Shown here: positions 25,277 through 35,711 of the stretch, one piece after another
Layout: every line of letters begins with the position of its first letter
How positions within the stretch are numbered: position 1 is the stretch's first letter
DNA from: Terriglobus albidus
GTDB taxonomy: Bacteria > Acidobacteriota > Terriglobia > Terriglobales > Acidobacteriaceae
Assembly (NCBI RefSeq): GCF_025685425.1
Contig: NZ_JAGTAS010000053.1
Coordinates: forward strand, 158,368 to 222,367
Length of the DNA stretch: 64,000 nt
Reading direction: 5' to 3'
Program-made: the position numbers and the translations under genes
The notes under the pieces: model-generated
Told to the model about the DNA's origin: nothing
The model's input: the letters and a program-made list of their open reading frames with translations, nothing else
Databases searched by the model: none

Positions 25277-27598
25277 CTACTTTATTGAATGGCCGAGATC
25301 GTCGCAGCAGTTCGGTTTGGCTTGTATATCATATCGACGATAGCCTTCTTCTTGTGCAGGCTTCCATTTTGTAAGCAGACGTGCTGATTCCGCTATGCTG
25401 TCCCCAGATGGAATGTCAGGATAGCTGTCGGTCTCGTCGGACCATGCCTGTTCCCATCGCGCCAATTCTTTGTAGAAGGGGTTGGCATCGTCGGCGGGGC
25501 GCTGGTATTCCAGATGAAGACCTCTGCCGGTGAATCGCTTCTCTCCCAATGGCTGACTGACGAGGTATTCGAGGAAATGCCTCCATCGCGGAATATAGTA
25601 GCCACGAATCAGGCCACTCCATTGACGATTGGAATAGTCAAAGAGAAGCGCATTCGGTGCGCTGGGACCCCAGACTGTTATCTGCAGACGGGCATTCCTT
25701 TCATACTGTCTGCGCTCTTTTGGTGTTGTTGCCCACTTCTTTGCGGAGTTCAACCAGACACCTAGCAGGTATTCTTTACGGGTTCCAAGCAGCTTATCCA
25801 TATCGCTGGCCAAGTCCAGAAAGCGTTTGGCGGCGTTGGCTAATTCGATGTTGTTCTGGCGTTCGTATGCGGTCGCGATATCTCGATGGAGGACGATAGA
25901 AAGATCAGCCAATGCCTGTCGAGCCACGTCGACAAGATCAAATCGGTAGTTATCGACGGTAGCGAAGTCGGATGCCCCTTTCTGAAGAAGCTCCCACGCC
26001 TGCCATACCAGGTCGGGATTGTAGTGACGTTGAAAACTGGCATTGGGCGCTGCCCGATCGAGATAAAGCGCCGGACGGGAACAGATCGGGCTCTCCATAG
26101 AGCCACTCTCAGCACCATTTTTGTAGAGCGATTGCAACAAAAGAGCCCAGGCCTCTTGTACAGTACTCATGTTACGGCCATACCGGGCACTTATCTCACT
26201 GCGCAGCCACTGAGAGGCATCGGGTGCGGAGTCCATCCAGGCAACTTCCGTCGCAGCATCGTAGAAGACCGGGTTCTGCTCTGTGCCTTCGGGAAAAACT
26301 CCGATGCCGGCTTCATTCTTACCCCATTGGCCATCAAGCAAGTCAAAAGGGTTGCTGAGCGCGGACTGGAGACTGCCTCCCATGAAGACGCGGCCACCAT
26401 AGTTGTGCAGTACGCCGGTCACATAGCTGCGGTCCCAGAAGCCCTGATTCTTCTGCGCGTTTCTCCCTGTAAGGTCGAGCAGGATGAGATTGTCCTTGGA
26501 GATGCTCGTTACGATCGGCTTGCGTAACGACCATGTCTGCATCGCGATGACAGCTTTGGTATCGACCGCGCGAAGTGTCGCAAGAATCTCTTTGGCGACG
26601 TTTTGCAGATAAGACTCTGTGCCGTTCGGTGGCTTGCTCTCGTGAAAAGGATCGACGCCGTAGAGGTGATCCGTGCCAAAAAGCTTTTGCTGCTCTTCGA
26701 GGAAGGCGATACCCATCTTGCGGAAAAGCGGATCGAGAGGATCGAGCTGCGCCGTACCATCAAAGACATTGCACCACTTTGGCTTTAATTGAATATTGGC
26801 TTCGGGGAATTTCTGTTTCAGCATTCGCGGCACGACACCCACAAAGCCTTGCAGGATTGGGGTCATGCCAAAGCTGCGTTCACGTTCGAGAATCTGCCGG
26901 CCCAGCACGATGTGGGACCCGATCCAACTCTGTGGCAATGGACCGCCCCAGCCTTCGAGGTTCGCCATCCATTGCCATGCGAAGAAAGCCGGACCGCAGA
27001 GAAAGGCGCGGATTTCGTCATCCTCCATACGAAAGCGGCGAAGTGTATTCTGCCAAACTGCTTCCTGCCCAGTAACGGCGAGCGGCATGTTGATTCCATG
27101 CATCGCCATCCAGTCAATCTCTCGCTGCCATCGTGGCCAGTCCCACCAGGGCGCGGTATAGCTGAACGTGCAGTAGTTGAAGTAAGAACGATAGCGGAAC
27201 TTCGTTACTCGACGGACCGGCTTTTGGACTACTGGAAGCGGCGCATGTAGAGGCAGAGCATCGTCCCACCAGGTCTTCTGGAGATAGCAGTGGTATTTCA
27301 GATAATGATTGAGGGCCGATGCGATCGAAACGCCATTGTTACCGCGAAGCACAATGCGTCCGTTCCTGCTATCCAGTCCAAAGACATCTGCGCCGTTTTC
27401 AGGAGAGACCACCTCGATATCGAATTTGTCTGCAACATTCGGGACAACACGGCCGAGCAGTCCTCTTGCTGTCGCGATGATATCTTTCTCTTCCAGTGCG
27501 GCGACATGAGGCGTAGCCGCTCTGAAGAGCTTTGGAGCAACGGCGAAAGCCGCCGCTGAACCGATAATTTCAAGAACATTGCGTCGAGAGAGATACAT
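25277..27598 (-). CDS. GH89 alpha-N-acetylglucosaminidase (NAGLU-like), Tat-exported
   Basis: This 773-residue enzyme removes terminal alpha-linked N-acetylglucosamine. I place the start at ATG 27598, preceded by GGAAGG, which gives an N-terminus with S-R-R-N-V-L and a hydrophobic stretch, a Tat-type signal. The family layout is present: N-terminal alpha/beta domain, (beta/alpha)8 catalytic barrel and a helical C-terminal domain. By comparison with human NAGLU, the acid/base Glu is in Y-G-V-D-P-F-H-E-S (Glu320) and the nucleophile in F-P-E-G-T-E-Q-N (Glu437); H-N-Y-G-G is also conserved. It is the last gene of the locus with the GH95-like enzyme and a TonB receptor, which suggests use of a GlcNAc-containing glycan. 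Confidence 0.93.
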   Translation of the reverse strand: MYLSRRNVLEIIGSAAAFAVAPKLFRAATPHVAALEEKDIIATARGLLGRVVPNVADKFDIEVVSPENGADVFGLDSRNGRIVLRGNNGVSIASALNHYLKYHCYLQKTWWDDALPLHAPLPVVQKPVRRVTKFRYRSYFNYCTFSYTAPWWDWPRWQREIDWMAMHGINMPLAVTGQEAVWQNTLRRFRMEDDEIRAFLCGPAFFAWQWMANLEGWGGPLPQSWIGSHIVLGRQILERERSFGMTPILQGFVGVVPRMLKQKFPEANIQLKPKWCNVFDGTAQLDPLDPLFRKMGIAFLEEQQKLFGTDHLYGVDPFHESKPPNGTESYLQNVAKEILATLRAVDTKAVIAMQTWSLRKPIVTSISKDNLILLDLTGRNAQKNQGFWDRSYVTGVLHNYGGRVFMGGSLQSALSNPFDLLDGQWGKNEAGIGVFPEGTEQNPVFYDAATEVAWMDSAPDASQWLRSEISARYGRNMSTVQEAWALLLQSLYKNGAESGSMESPICSRPALYLDRAAPNASFQRHYNPDLVWQAWELLQKGASDFATVDNYRFDLVDVARQALADLSIVLHRDIATAYERQNNIELANAAKRFLDLASDMDKLLGTRKEYLLGVWLNSAKKWATTPKERRQYERNARLQITVWGPSAPNALLFDYSNRQWSGLIRGYYIPRWRHFLEYLVSQPLGEKRFTGRGLHLEYQRPADDANPFYKELARWEQAWSDETDSYPDIPSGDSIAESARLLTKWKPAQEEGYRRYDIQAKPNCCDDLGHSIK

Positions 27599-27647
27599 TC
27601 GCCTTCCATTCCACCGATCTGAGCTATTTGAAGAACGTGCTGACGTT

Positions 27648-30023
27648 TCACTTTGGCGTAATACGGTAGGAAGTTCCCTGGCGCGTATCCATCGTGAATT
27701 GACCATTCATCCCTGGGGACAAGGTTTGTATGAGACCGCTGCCAATAGTAGTGACAGCAACTGGCCTCGAGCCCCAGGGAGATTGCACTGTGAGACGACC
27801 ACCGTGCTCACTCGTAAAATCGATATTCAGGACCGATCCCTTGCTCTGAGCGCTCGTGACCAGATAACCACCCTTGGCACGGAGACGCGTGAAAGAAGCA
27901 TCCATGGTTGCGGGCCAGTCAGGAAAAACTCTTAGCACGCCAAGCTCATGTTGCAGGAGCATTGAGTTGAGCGCCTCGATAGAACCGGAAGTCTCGATCC
28001 CTCCGCCACCCTGGGCTACGGAGAGATTGCTGGGACGCCACTGATGAAGGATGGCTGCACGAAACTTATTGACGAGATCGTCGGCAGGCCAGCCGATTCT
28101 AGCGGCGACAACGAAGATCTTGCAGAAGCCATTGAAGGAGTTGCCGCCGCGGGTGACACCCCAGGAGTTCATCTCTTCCATGGAATTTTTGGCTATTTGT
28201 AATTGAACTGCATCGCCTCCGATCGCCAGGTTTTCTCCTGGGTAGACCAGGCCTTCAAGATTGATCGGTTGATTGCCAGGCTCAAAAAGGCCATGATCGG
28301 TTATGTCGTTCTTGATGCTTTTAGCGATGTAATAAACCTGCTTCCCGTTAACCTCTCCGGAGGGATAGGGAGCGAGGTTGTCGATGAACGCTTGCCATAT
28401 TGGACGCAATTCCGCGTCGACGTTCAGAACTTTGCTGGTTTCGATAAGCTCTTCAGCTATGCGCCGGGCAAAACCAATATCAAGATTGGGATCGACATCA
28501 TCTCCGCCCTCGTGAGCCGCGCTATGGACGAAAGACCATTTACCGTTCTCGTCCCGCACTGCAAAGTCGCGCCAGAAGGCGTCGAGGCCTTTGAGGATCG
28601 GATAAAGTTTTTCCCGCAGAAAGTGGGTATCTCCGGTGTACTCGTAATAAGAGATGAGCGGAAGAACACTGAAAGTGGCGTTTGACTTCTGATCAGCAGG
28701 GAGTTTCTTGTAATCCTTGACTGGAGCTATCGGAACAAGAGCAGGCGCAGGCTGAAAGTTATTGAATGGGGTGAAGGTTCGCTGAAATGAGACTCCCTTG
28801 TAACCAGCGAGTGCAGTCCTATTGGTCTGCCATGGGACCTGCGCGATAACCATCTCATTGTAGGGTTCGGCTAGCTCTGCCCGGTTGCTGGAGAAGACGC
28901 CATAGTACGGCGCTTCCGCGTTATAGTTCATGAAGTAGCGAGCACCCCATGCAGCCTGATCAGTAGTGATAAAGCTGCCGAACATGGAGGTGGCAAGTTT
29001 GCCGGGCCGATTCGTGCTACCGAGCACATAAAGCGCCCCATAGTAGTAGTCATGCAATGTTTCGTCATGGACATCGATGAAAGATTTGAGCCAGAACTGC
29101 TTCCACCATTCCTCATGCCTGGCTTCCGCTTGCTGAATGCCGGCCGGTGAGATTTGATCGGCGCGAGTAAGCGCCTTCTTTACGAGACCGTCGACAGTAG
29201 GGCCAGACGGACCCATACGACTGTCGCTTTCAAAGGTGGTGACAATCCAGACCGGAGCACCGCCTTTCAAGGTGATTTCTTCTGTGGCCTGGCCGGCTGT
29301 ATGGGTTGCGTTTCGAGGCGTGGAGCCGATCGTTCGCACGCCAATGGCGACTCGAGAGGTGTATGCGTCAGGTCCTTTCAAATCGTTCTGGCGTGTGACC
29401 CACAGATCGTTGTGATCGGCGCCCGCAGTGCCTGGATAGCGGTCAGGCTCATCGGCATCTGGCTTGGGTAATACGAGCGCAAGCGCCAGGCTTACACTGG
29501 GACTTCCTTTATCGGTCTGCACCTCAACCAGGAACGTGTTGGAATCGTCCGCAGTGAAAGAACGGATGTGGATGGGAGTGCCATTGAGCGTCAGATTGGT
29601 CGTAACCTGCGCATGCAGGATGTCCTGCGCCATGCGGTACTTTGTTGCGCACTGGCCGCCAGCCGCTTTGAACGAAAGCGAGAGACTCCCGAGAGAGAGG
29701 ATCGATATTTCCTGCCGATGGCGCGGCTTATTGCTGTAACTGCCCCAGAAATCGCTTTTGCCGAAATAAAAGCGCGGCTCGGACTCGGTTCCTCCGGCAA
29801 CAACGCCGATGTCGCCGTTACCCATGATCGCTCCAGCGGTGAGCTTTGACGTGACCACGTCGGCCGGAGGAGCCTCTGCGATTCCCTGAATGGGTGCGAG
29901 AAGGGATTGAACTTTGTTCCAATCCTTGTTGCGATCCAGGGACTGGCCAACCATGCTCGTTGTGGCGATGGTGGCGGCAATTAGACAACTGTTGAAGCTG
30001 ATTTTGATCACAAGGGATCGCAT
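27648..30023 (-). CDS. GH95-like six-hairpin glycoside hydrolase, secreted
   Basis: This 791-residue enzyme starts at ATG 30023 with GGAAAGG upstream and has a signal peptide (cleavage near M-V-G-Q). An N-terminal beta-rich domain opens with G-A-I-M-G-N-G-D-I-G-V, typical of the glycosidases related to GH95 and GH65; an (alpha/alpha)6 barrel occupies about 300-690; a C-terminal beta domain includes L-R-A-K-G-G-Y, equivalent to the L-R-A-R-G-G-F of GH95. Known GH95 members cleave alpha-L-fucose or alpha-L-galactose. Catalytic residues cannot be assigned safely here and it may belong to a neighbouring family. It sits 49 bases before the GH89 gene, in an evident operon. Confidence 0.75.
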   Translation of the reverse strand: MRSLVIKISFNSCLIAATIATTSMVGQSLDRNKDWNKVQSLLAPIQGIAEAPPADVVTSKLTAGAIMGNGDIGVVAGGTESEPRFYFGKSDFWGSYSNKPRHRQEISILSLGSLSLSFKAAGGQCATKYRMAQDILHAQVTTNLTLNGTPIHIRSFTADDSNTFLVEVQTDKGSPSVSLALALVLPKPDADEPDRYPGTAGADHNDLWVTRQNDLKGPDAYTSRVAIGVRTIGSTPRNATHTAGQATEEITLKGGAPVWIVTTFESDSRMGPSGPTVDGLVKKALTRADQISPAGIQQAEARHEEWWKQFWLKSFIDVHDETLHDYYYGALYVLGSTNRPGKLATSMFGSFITTDQAAWGARYFMNYNAEAPYYGVFSSNRAELAEPYNEMVIAQVPWQTNRTALAGYKGVSFQRTFTPFNNFQPAPALVPIAPVKDYKKLPADQKSNATFSVLPLISYYEYTGDTHFLREKLYPILKGLDAFWRDFAVRDENGKWSFVHSAAHEGGDDVDPNLDIGFARRIAEELIETSKVLNVDAELRPIWQAFIDNLAPYPSGEVNGKQVYYIAKSIKNDITDHGLFEPGNQPINLEGLVYPGENLAIGGDAVQLQIAKNSMEEMNSWGVTRGGNSFNGFCKIFVVAARIGWPADDLVNKFRAAILHQWRPSNLSVAQGGGGIETSGSIEALNSMLLQHELGVLRVFPDWPATMDASFTRLRAKGGYLVTSAQSKGSVLNIDFTSEHGGRLTVQSPWGSRPVAVTTIGSGLIQTLSPGMNGQFTMDTRQGTSYRITPK

Positions 30024-30167
30024 GTTTCCTTTCCACATCGAGGGCATGAGCCGGAACGAGCTACAGCACCGGAAGAGCTTTGTGCAATTTTCTCTCCGAA
30101 TGATCGCTCCATCTTTCCAACTCTTGCCCTATCCTGTCATGACGCGCATGACAAAAACCGTTTGCTA

Positions 30168-33100
30168 TTAGTAATTGATGCGCAGCGCCAACTGTAGATA
30201 ACGGGGATTGAGCGTGCTGCTCAACCGCCCGAAGTTGGTATTGGTCTGAGCAGGATTCGGGTTGCTTGCGCTTGCGGCTGTGGCAAATGTCGCCGCACTG
30301 TTTACGCCATTGAACTCCGCATGGTTGAAGGTGTTGTAGGTCTCAAGACGAAACTGAACGACCAACCTGCCTTCTACCGGAATGTTCTTGAAGAGCGCGG
30401 TATCGAAGTTCGTGACGCCTGGAAGGTAGTAATTGACCTTCGGAGCATTTCCTGTCTGACCCAGCACCGCGGGCTTAGTAGCCGTGCCAATGATACCGGC
30501 CATGGGTACCTGGACCACACTGGTATTGAACCACTGATTGAAGGTGCGAGGCGCACCTTGCATTGGATCGCCTGTAAGGATCAGACGTGCTCCATCGCCG
30601 CCACCTGTAATGTTCGCGCTATTGCTGGTTGTAAAGGTGAACGAACCGGGTGCGCCACTGAGATGTGAGGCGATGCCGGAGATCTGCCAGTTGTCCAACA
30701 GTGCTTTCGTGGCGAAGTTTCTCCAGAGCCCACTGACATGGGGGAGGCTCCAAAGGTAATTAGCTACAAGGTTATGCCGGATGTCCCATCCCGCAGGCCC
30801 GTAGTTCCAGGAACGAAGAGGCTGATACAAGGCAATCGTCCCGTTATAGGTGTCGGTGTAGTCCATCGACTTAGACCATGTGTAGGAGACACCGAACTCA
30901 AGCCCTTTGGCGAAGCGGCGGCTGACACGAGTCTGCAGCGAATTGTAGTTAGAGGTGAGATTGAAGTTCTGCATGTTGATGGTCCCGAAGCCGGGATAGG
31001 GACGGAAGAAGTTGTCCGATAGGGTGCCGCCGGCGGCGCTCTGGTTGACGTATTGAAATTCCGCGCCGTAGGGAACTTCGTTGATAGGGGTATAGTTGCT
31101 GAGATGGCGGCCCAGCGTGCCGACGTAGGCCACATCGAGGACGGCGCCTGTCCGCAAGGCCTGTTGAATGCCGAGGCTCATGTTCATCGTAGAGACCTGC
31201 GGCGCGTGTAGCGGGATGACATGCCCGATCGTGAAAGGCCCGCTTAGACCGCCTGCAGACTGAAAATTGCTGAGATTGCCGTAGTATTGCGTCGGAGAGT
31301 TGGCCGTTGGGGAATTGAGCGCCATGTCACCCGACTGCCCCGCACGTGCCCGAACGTTGTAAAAGATGCCATAGCCACCGCGAATGACGGTCTTGCCGGC
31401 GCCATGAGGATCGTAGGCGAACCCGACGCGGGGGGCGAAGAGTATGCCGTTTCCGTAGAGTGTTCCCTGCGGATAGCCGGGGGTGTTGACATACAAAATG
31501 CCGTTATTAAGGTTTCCTGTTCCAGGCACAAAAAGGCCCCCGTATGCTGCCGGGACATAGGCCCCGGTCCTTGGATCCTGGGCCTGCGCGAGGCCATTTG
31601 AATCTTTGTGCGAGGTCGGTTGATAGAGAAGCGGCGCCTGGCCAGGGGTGTACAGGCTTGGCACAAAGTTATTGCCAGCCGCTAACCGCTGCGCCATCGC
31701 CCATGAGTAACGAACACCATAATCAAGGACCAGCTTACTTGTCACCTTCCAGGTGTCTTGCGTGTACCACTCAAAGGTAATGGTGCGTGGCTTGAAATTG
31801 GCCAGCTTGGTGACTTCAGTCATCGTGTTGAAATTGCCCAGAACTGCGTTGGAGTAGGCGTAGTTACTGTCATTGATATTGCTGGTGTTGGACGCATAGG
31901 AGAAGTTGCCAACGCGGTTGTTGGCAACCTGCAGATAAGAGTCCGTTTGTGCGTCCACGCCAATCTTGACGGTGTGCGATCCCAGAATCTTGGTGAGATT
32001 ATCCGTAGCGCTGAAGGATCTAACCTGATCCGCCATCGGAAAGCGATAGTCCCATGAGAGCGCCGGAGAGTTCGTGAGGCCGAAGCTTACGCTGGGAAGC
32101 AGGTTACGGGGATTTACACCTGGGTACAACGCTGCAATGTTGTATCCGTTGGGATCCAACTGGGCCTTAGCCAGGTCAGCATCGTTGTATAGCTGATGTT
32201 CGCTCCAGCCCGCGGTTCCCAGGTTAATTTCGTTTACCAGTGACGGGCTAAAGGTGCAGATCGTGTTGATTACAAAGTTCGGATTGGCAGTTCTGTAGTT
32301 TATGGGCAAGAGCCAGGGTGCGGGAGCAGCCGGGGAGCTATGGCCGCTGTTATTAACAGTTTCAAGGTCGCCTCGACCAAAGACGTGCAGTTTCTCCGTC
32401 GGGAAGTAATCGATACGGAAGATCTCCTGATTGACCGGTGCACTGGCTGAGTAATTGGTGATGTAGTTGTAATTGCCGGCGCTGATGGCGCGGTTATTAA
32501 AAGCAAAACCAGGGTTGGCGCCAATGGTGTTGTTATAGAAGATTTTGAGTAGCGCTTGACCCTGCGCATTGAGTTGGCTGACAGGAATCTTATTTCCGGG
32601 ATAGCAACCGGGCCCCGGGGCGCCGCTCGCCGGGCAGCTTGCGGTGGTCTGTCCGGGCATCTTGATGTTCTTTAATACCTGATTGACGTTGCCCTGCGCA
32701 TAGGACTGCGAGAAATCTCCCGAGATCTCGAGCGGAGTTGGGACGTAGTAATACTTGAGCCCATCGGGTGACGTAATCGGCGAGTTCTCCAGCGAGACGA
32801 AGAAGAATAGCTTGTTTTTCGCCGAGTTAAGGTGGCCAGGCCAGAAGATTGGGCCTCCAAGGGTTCCCCCGTATGTGTTGTAGCGATAACGTGGGCGAGC
32901 CTGACCGTTGAACTTGTTGAAGTAGCTATTGGCGTTCAAGTCTTCGTTTCGGAAGTAATAATAGAGCGCACCATGGAACTGGCTGGTGCCGCTCTTAGTG
33001 ACGATGCTGATATTCGCCCCGGCAGTCTTGCCGTACTGTGCCTGATAGTTGGCCGCCATTACGGTGACTTCGTTGACAGCATCGAGGTTGAGTGGAGTGT

Positions 33101-33785
33101 CCAGGCTGTTGTTTCCGCGCGTGTTGCCAGTAACACCATCTACGGTAGCGGAGTTGTATTCGCTGTTGACTCCATTGATCGTAGGAGTGGTAGCTGTACC
33201 GAGACTGGTTGCGCCTCCCCCTCCCACAACGCCTGGCATAATGCGCAGCATTGCCATGGTGTCTCGGCCAATGGCGAGCAGATTGCTGATCTGGTGGCTA
33301 TCGAGAACGTCCGAACGCTCGGAACTGGAAGTCTGGATCGGCGTGATATCTGCCGAGACGGTGACAGACTCGGAGGTGCCACCGACCTGAAGGATGAGCG
33401 TACCGGCGCTGAGATTCTGGTTGGCACTGAGCCGAAGATCTACTTTGCGCAGCACCTTGTAGCCTGGGTACTGAATCGTCACGCTGAACGTGCCCGGCTG
33501 GATATCCGGAAAGATGAAGTCGCCGTTTGTCCGGACTCGAGTCGAGACGGAGACCCCTGTCTGTTCGTCGGTCAAGATGACTTCGGCATTGACCACGACC
33601 GCGTTGCTCTCGTCAACGACATGCCCGCTGAGAGTCGCGCTTGAGGTCTGGGCAATCGCCATGTTCGAACCGAAGCATAGAAGTATGGCGATCCATGCAA
33701 TTGCAAGCGAGGGGTTGAGCATTGCCTGAACCTTTGCGGCGGCGCCGGCCATCAGCCTCTGAACCTGGTGAAAAAGAATAGACAT
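30168..33785 (-). CDS. TonB-dependent receptor with carboxypeptidase-regulatory-like domain (glycan locus)
   Basis: This 1205-residue outer-membrane receptor has a signal peptide (ending A-I-A-Q, residue ~46), a Cna-B-like domain with S-G-H-V-V-D-E-S-N-A-V-V and Y-P-G-Y-K, a plug with V-D-G-V-T-G-N and Q-Y-G-K-T-A-G-A-N, and a very large barrel ending L-R-I-N-Y. GGGAGA precedes the ATG. It is the first gene of a minus-strand series leading to the GH95-like and GH89 enzymes, so it probably imports the glycan or its products. A divergent membrane-bound regulator begins about 240 bases upstream. Confidence 0.93.
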   Translation of the reverse strand: MSILFHQVQRLMAGAAAKVQAMLNPSLAIAWIAILLCFGSNMAIAQTSSATLSGHVVDESNAVVVNAEVILTDEQTGVSVSTRVRTNGDFIFPDIQPGTFSVTIQYPGYKVLRKVDLRLSANQNLSAGTLILQVGGTSESVTVSADITPIQTSSSERSDVLDSHQISNLLAIGRDTMAMLRIMPGVVGGGGATSLGTATTPTINGVNSEYNSATVDGVTGNTRGNNSLDTPLNLDAVNEVTVMAANYQAQYGKTAGANISIVTKSGTSQFHGALYYYFRNEDLNANSYFNKFNGQARPRYRYNTYGGTLGGPIFWPGHLNSAKNKLFFFVSLENSPITSPDGLKYYYVPTPLEISGDFSQSYAQGNVNQVLKNIKMPGQTTASCPASGAPGPGCYPGNKIPVSQLNAQGQALLKIFYNNTIGANPGFAFNNRAISAGNYNYITNYSASAPVNQEIFRIDYFPTEKLHVFGRGDLETVNNSGHSSPAAPAPWLLPINYRTANPNFVINTICTFSPSLVNEINLGTAGWSEHQLYNDADLAKAQLDPNGYNIAALYPGVNPRNLLPSVSFGLTNSPALSWDYRFPMADQVRSFSATDNLTKILGSHTVKIGVDAQTDSYLQVANNRVGNFSYASNTSNINDSNYAYSNAVLGNFNTMTEVTKLANFKPRTITFEWYTQDTWKVTSKLVLDYGVRYSWAMAQRLAAGNNFVPSLYTPGQAPLLYQPTSHKDSNGLAQAQDPRTGAYVPAAYGGLFVPGTGNLNNGILYVNTPGYPQGTLYGNGILFAPRVGFAYDPHGAGKTVIRGGYGIFYNVRARAGQSGDMALNSPTANSPTQYYGNLSNFQSAGGLSGPFTIGHVIPLHAPQVSTMNMSLGIQQALRTGAVLDVAYVGTLGRHLSNYTPINEVPYGAEFQYVNQSAAGGTLSDNFFRPYPGFGTINMQNFNLTSNYNSLQTRVSRRFAKGLEFGVSYTWSKSMDYTDTYNGTIALYQPLRSWNYGPAGWDIRHNLVANYLWSLPHVSGLWRNFATKALLDNWQISGIASHLSGAPGSFTFTTSNSANITGGGDGARLILTGDPMQGAPRTFNQWFNTSVVQVPMAGIIGTATKPAVLGQTGNAPKVNYYLPGVTNFDTALFKNIPVEGRLVVQFRLETYNTFNHAEFNGVNSAATFATAASASNPNPAQTNTNFGRLSSTLNPRYLQLALRINY

Positions 33786-34022
33786 CCGTGCTGTCTCCCG
33801 ATCGTGTAATGCATGAAGGTACGGCGCAGGTCATGCTTGTCCCCGGCACTTCAATTCCTGTATTGCTATTGGTGTCGGAGAATAGGCGTGAGTGTGCTTA
33901 CGGGGATGTTCACGAAGCAACGTATTTCACTGTGACAAACAGGTGTTGACGCGTAACCGACGCAAAATGAATACGTTATGGGGCAGTGTTAAGCGATGTA
34001 TCAAACGGAGGAACGGGGGCGA

Positions 34023-35306
34023 ATGAGGGCTGGGGAGCGCATCAAGGCGCTTCCGGAGACCTCGGACGACCGTTGGAAGTTGGTAGAGGAGATCCTGCAG
34101 TCCCCTGGTTTCTCGAAGGCCTCACGGCTTTCCAGCTTCTTCTCCTATATCTGCCTCCATACACTCCGGGGCAACTCCGTCAAGCTGAACGAACGGCAGA
34201 TTGGTATCGAGGTCTTTAACCGAGCTGAGACCTATAATCCCGCCGAAGACAGCATCGTAAGGGCGAGCGCCCGAATCCTCCGGAGCCGGCTCGAGCATTA
34301 CTTTTCTTCCGTCGATCCCCGCTCGAAGTGGATTATCTCGATCCCAAAGGGCGGTTATGTTCCCACTTTTGAGCTGCGCCCGGCGCTTGACGTTCCCGGT
34401 GAGTCCCCTGCCGTCACTCCTAAATCACAGCCGGTTATCCCGCCAACTCAAGGCTGGCGGCGCGCTCTGATCGCTACTGGCATATCAGTTGTGGCCCTCT
34501 TGATCGTCTGCTCGTGCTGGCTTCTCTTCAGAAGCCATTCAGCACCCCTAGCTGGAGATCGGATGTGGTCTGAGTTATTGACTCCCAATCGCAGAACCTT
34601 TTTTGTGCCTGCAGATAGTGCTCTGTCTCTGCTTCAAACAAGCCAGGAACATGCTCTGCCATTGACCTCTTACATGAACCATGACTACCGGGCACTTTTG
34701 GGTCAGCCGGGGAGCGAGCCGTCCGCAGAGACGTTGCGGCGGTTTCGAGATCATCCGGATACAAGTATTGCCGACCTTAATATGGCATTTCGGGTCGGAC
34801 GGCTGCCCCAGGCAAAGAATGCTCAGCTTGAGGTTCGCTACACCCGTTATTTGACCTTTGGAGATGTCAAATCCTCGAACCTGATTCTGTTAGGAGGCGT
34901 AAGAGCCAATCCCTGGGGGCAGTTGTTTGCGGACAAGATTGATTACAGCGTGGGCAATGATCCAGCCAAAGGAGTCGACTTCGTAGCCGTGCGCTCTCCG
35001 CGCGATGGTGAGCAGGCGCGCTATAGTGTCGATCCTGTAGCTGCGGATACATATGGGTTCGGCATCGTTGCATTTACTTCGGGAATCGACGGTGTGGGCC
35101 ACGCCCTGCTGCTTGAAGGCACCAGCATGGCTGGAACGGAAGCAGTCTGTGATTTCGTGCTGGATCAGAACGCTTTGTCTTCCTTTGAAAAGAAGGTAAC
35201 GCGACCCGATGGACGTTTAGGCCATTTTGAGCTGCTGATCAAAGCGAGAGTAGTACAAGGAAACTCTTCTGCACCGGAGATCGTGGCCTATCGTCTTTTG
35301 CCTTAA
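34023..35306 (+). CDS. Membrane-anchored winged-helix transcriptional regulator
   Basis: This ~427-residue protein has a cytoplasmic N-terminal domain (about 20-110) of a type widespread in Acidobacteriota, with R-L-S-S-F-F-S-Y, G-I-E-V-F-N-R-A-x-x-Y-x-P-A-E-D-S-I-V-R and S-I-P-K-G-G-Y-V-P-x-F, resembling winged-helix DNA-binding domains of the CadC/OmpR kind. One TM helix follows (about 140-160), then a ~250-residue extracytoplasmic sensor-like domain of unknown fold. I favour ATG 34023 because GGAGG lies ~9 bases upstream; ATG 33996 is an alternative. The gene is divergent from the glycan-locus receptor, so it most likely senses a periplasmic sugar signal and controls that locus (inferred). 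Confidence 0.7.
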   Translation: MRAGERIKALPETSDDRWKLVEEILQSPGFSKASRLSSFFSYICLHTLRGNSVKLNERQIGIEVFNRAETYNPAEDSIVRASARILRSRLEHYFSSVDPRSKWIISIPKGGYVPTFELRPALDVPGESPAVTPKSQPVIPPTQGWRRALIATGISVVALLIVCSCWLLFRSHSAPLAGDRMWSELLTPNRRTFFVPADSALSLLQTSQEHALPLTSYMNHDYRALLGQPGSEPSAETLRRFRDHPDTSIADLNMAFRVGRLPQAKNAQLEVRYTRYLTFGDVKSSNLILLGGVRANPWGQLFADKIDYSVGNDPAKGVDFVAVRSPRDGEQARYSVDPVAADTYGFGIVAFTSGIDGVGHALLLEGTSMAGTEAVCDFVLDQNALSSFEKKVTRPDGRLGHFELLIKARVVQGNSSAPEIVAYRLLP

Positions 35307-35711
35307 ATGATCTAGCCCGAATGTCCCCAGGACAGAATCGAATAGGCCCGTTATGTCTCTCGCGGGACAGCAGCGCTGGAAGGGGGAATGTTGGGCGGGA
35401 TCGGGATTCTGGCGGCATGAACGGTAAGTAGCTGAGTAGCTATGCGAGTTGCGGCCCTCCCCTTTCGCTGCATCGCTTCCGGTTCATTATTGGCCGTCCT
35501 GTTGGGTGTTGTCGGACCCACCTCCGCTGGAGAATTCTGCCTCTTCAGAGGCGATCCTCAAGCGAGTCGACGAGATGTCGGGGCTAAACCAGCATGATCG
35601 ACGATCCGCGCAGTAGTCGCATCTCAGTTAGAAAATCACTTTACACGGATTAGTGTGTGTGTGATGTTGTGTAGGCGAGCCTTGGACAATTCATTTTCGG
35701 AGCGATGAGCA
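35307..35711. other. Intergenic region with a possible broken secreted-protein gene
   Basis: Beginning at ATG 35442 is a ~51-codon frame with a signal-peptide-like start (basic residues then S-G-S-L-L-A-V-L-L-G-V-V). A different frame nearby (from about 35510) encodes a helical stretch with A-I-L-K-R-V-D-E-M. The two could be parts of one frameshifted gene, but I cannot name it. Nothing else stands out. Confidence 0.3.

Noticed and set aside
32832..33644. 270-codon plus-strand frame inside the receptor at 30168-33785
   Set aside because: Antisense shadow; the receptor plug and Cna-B-like domains on the minus strand explain the sequence.
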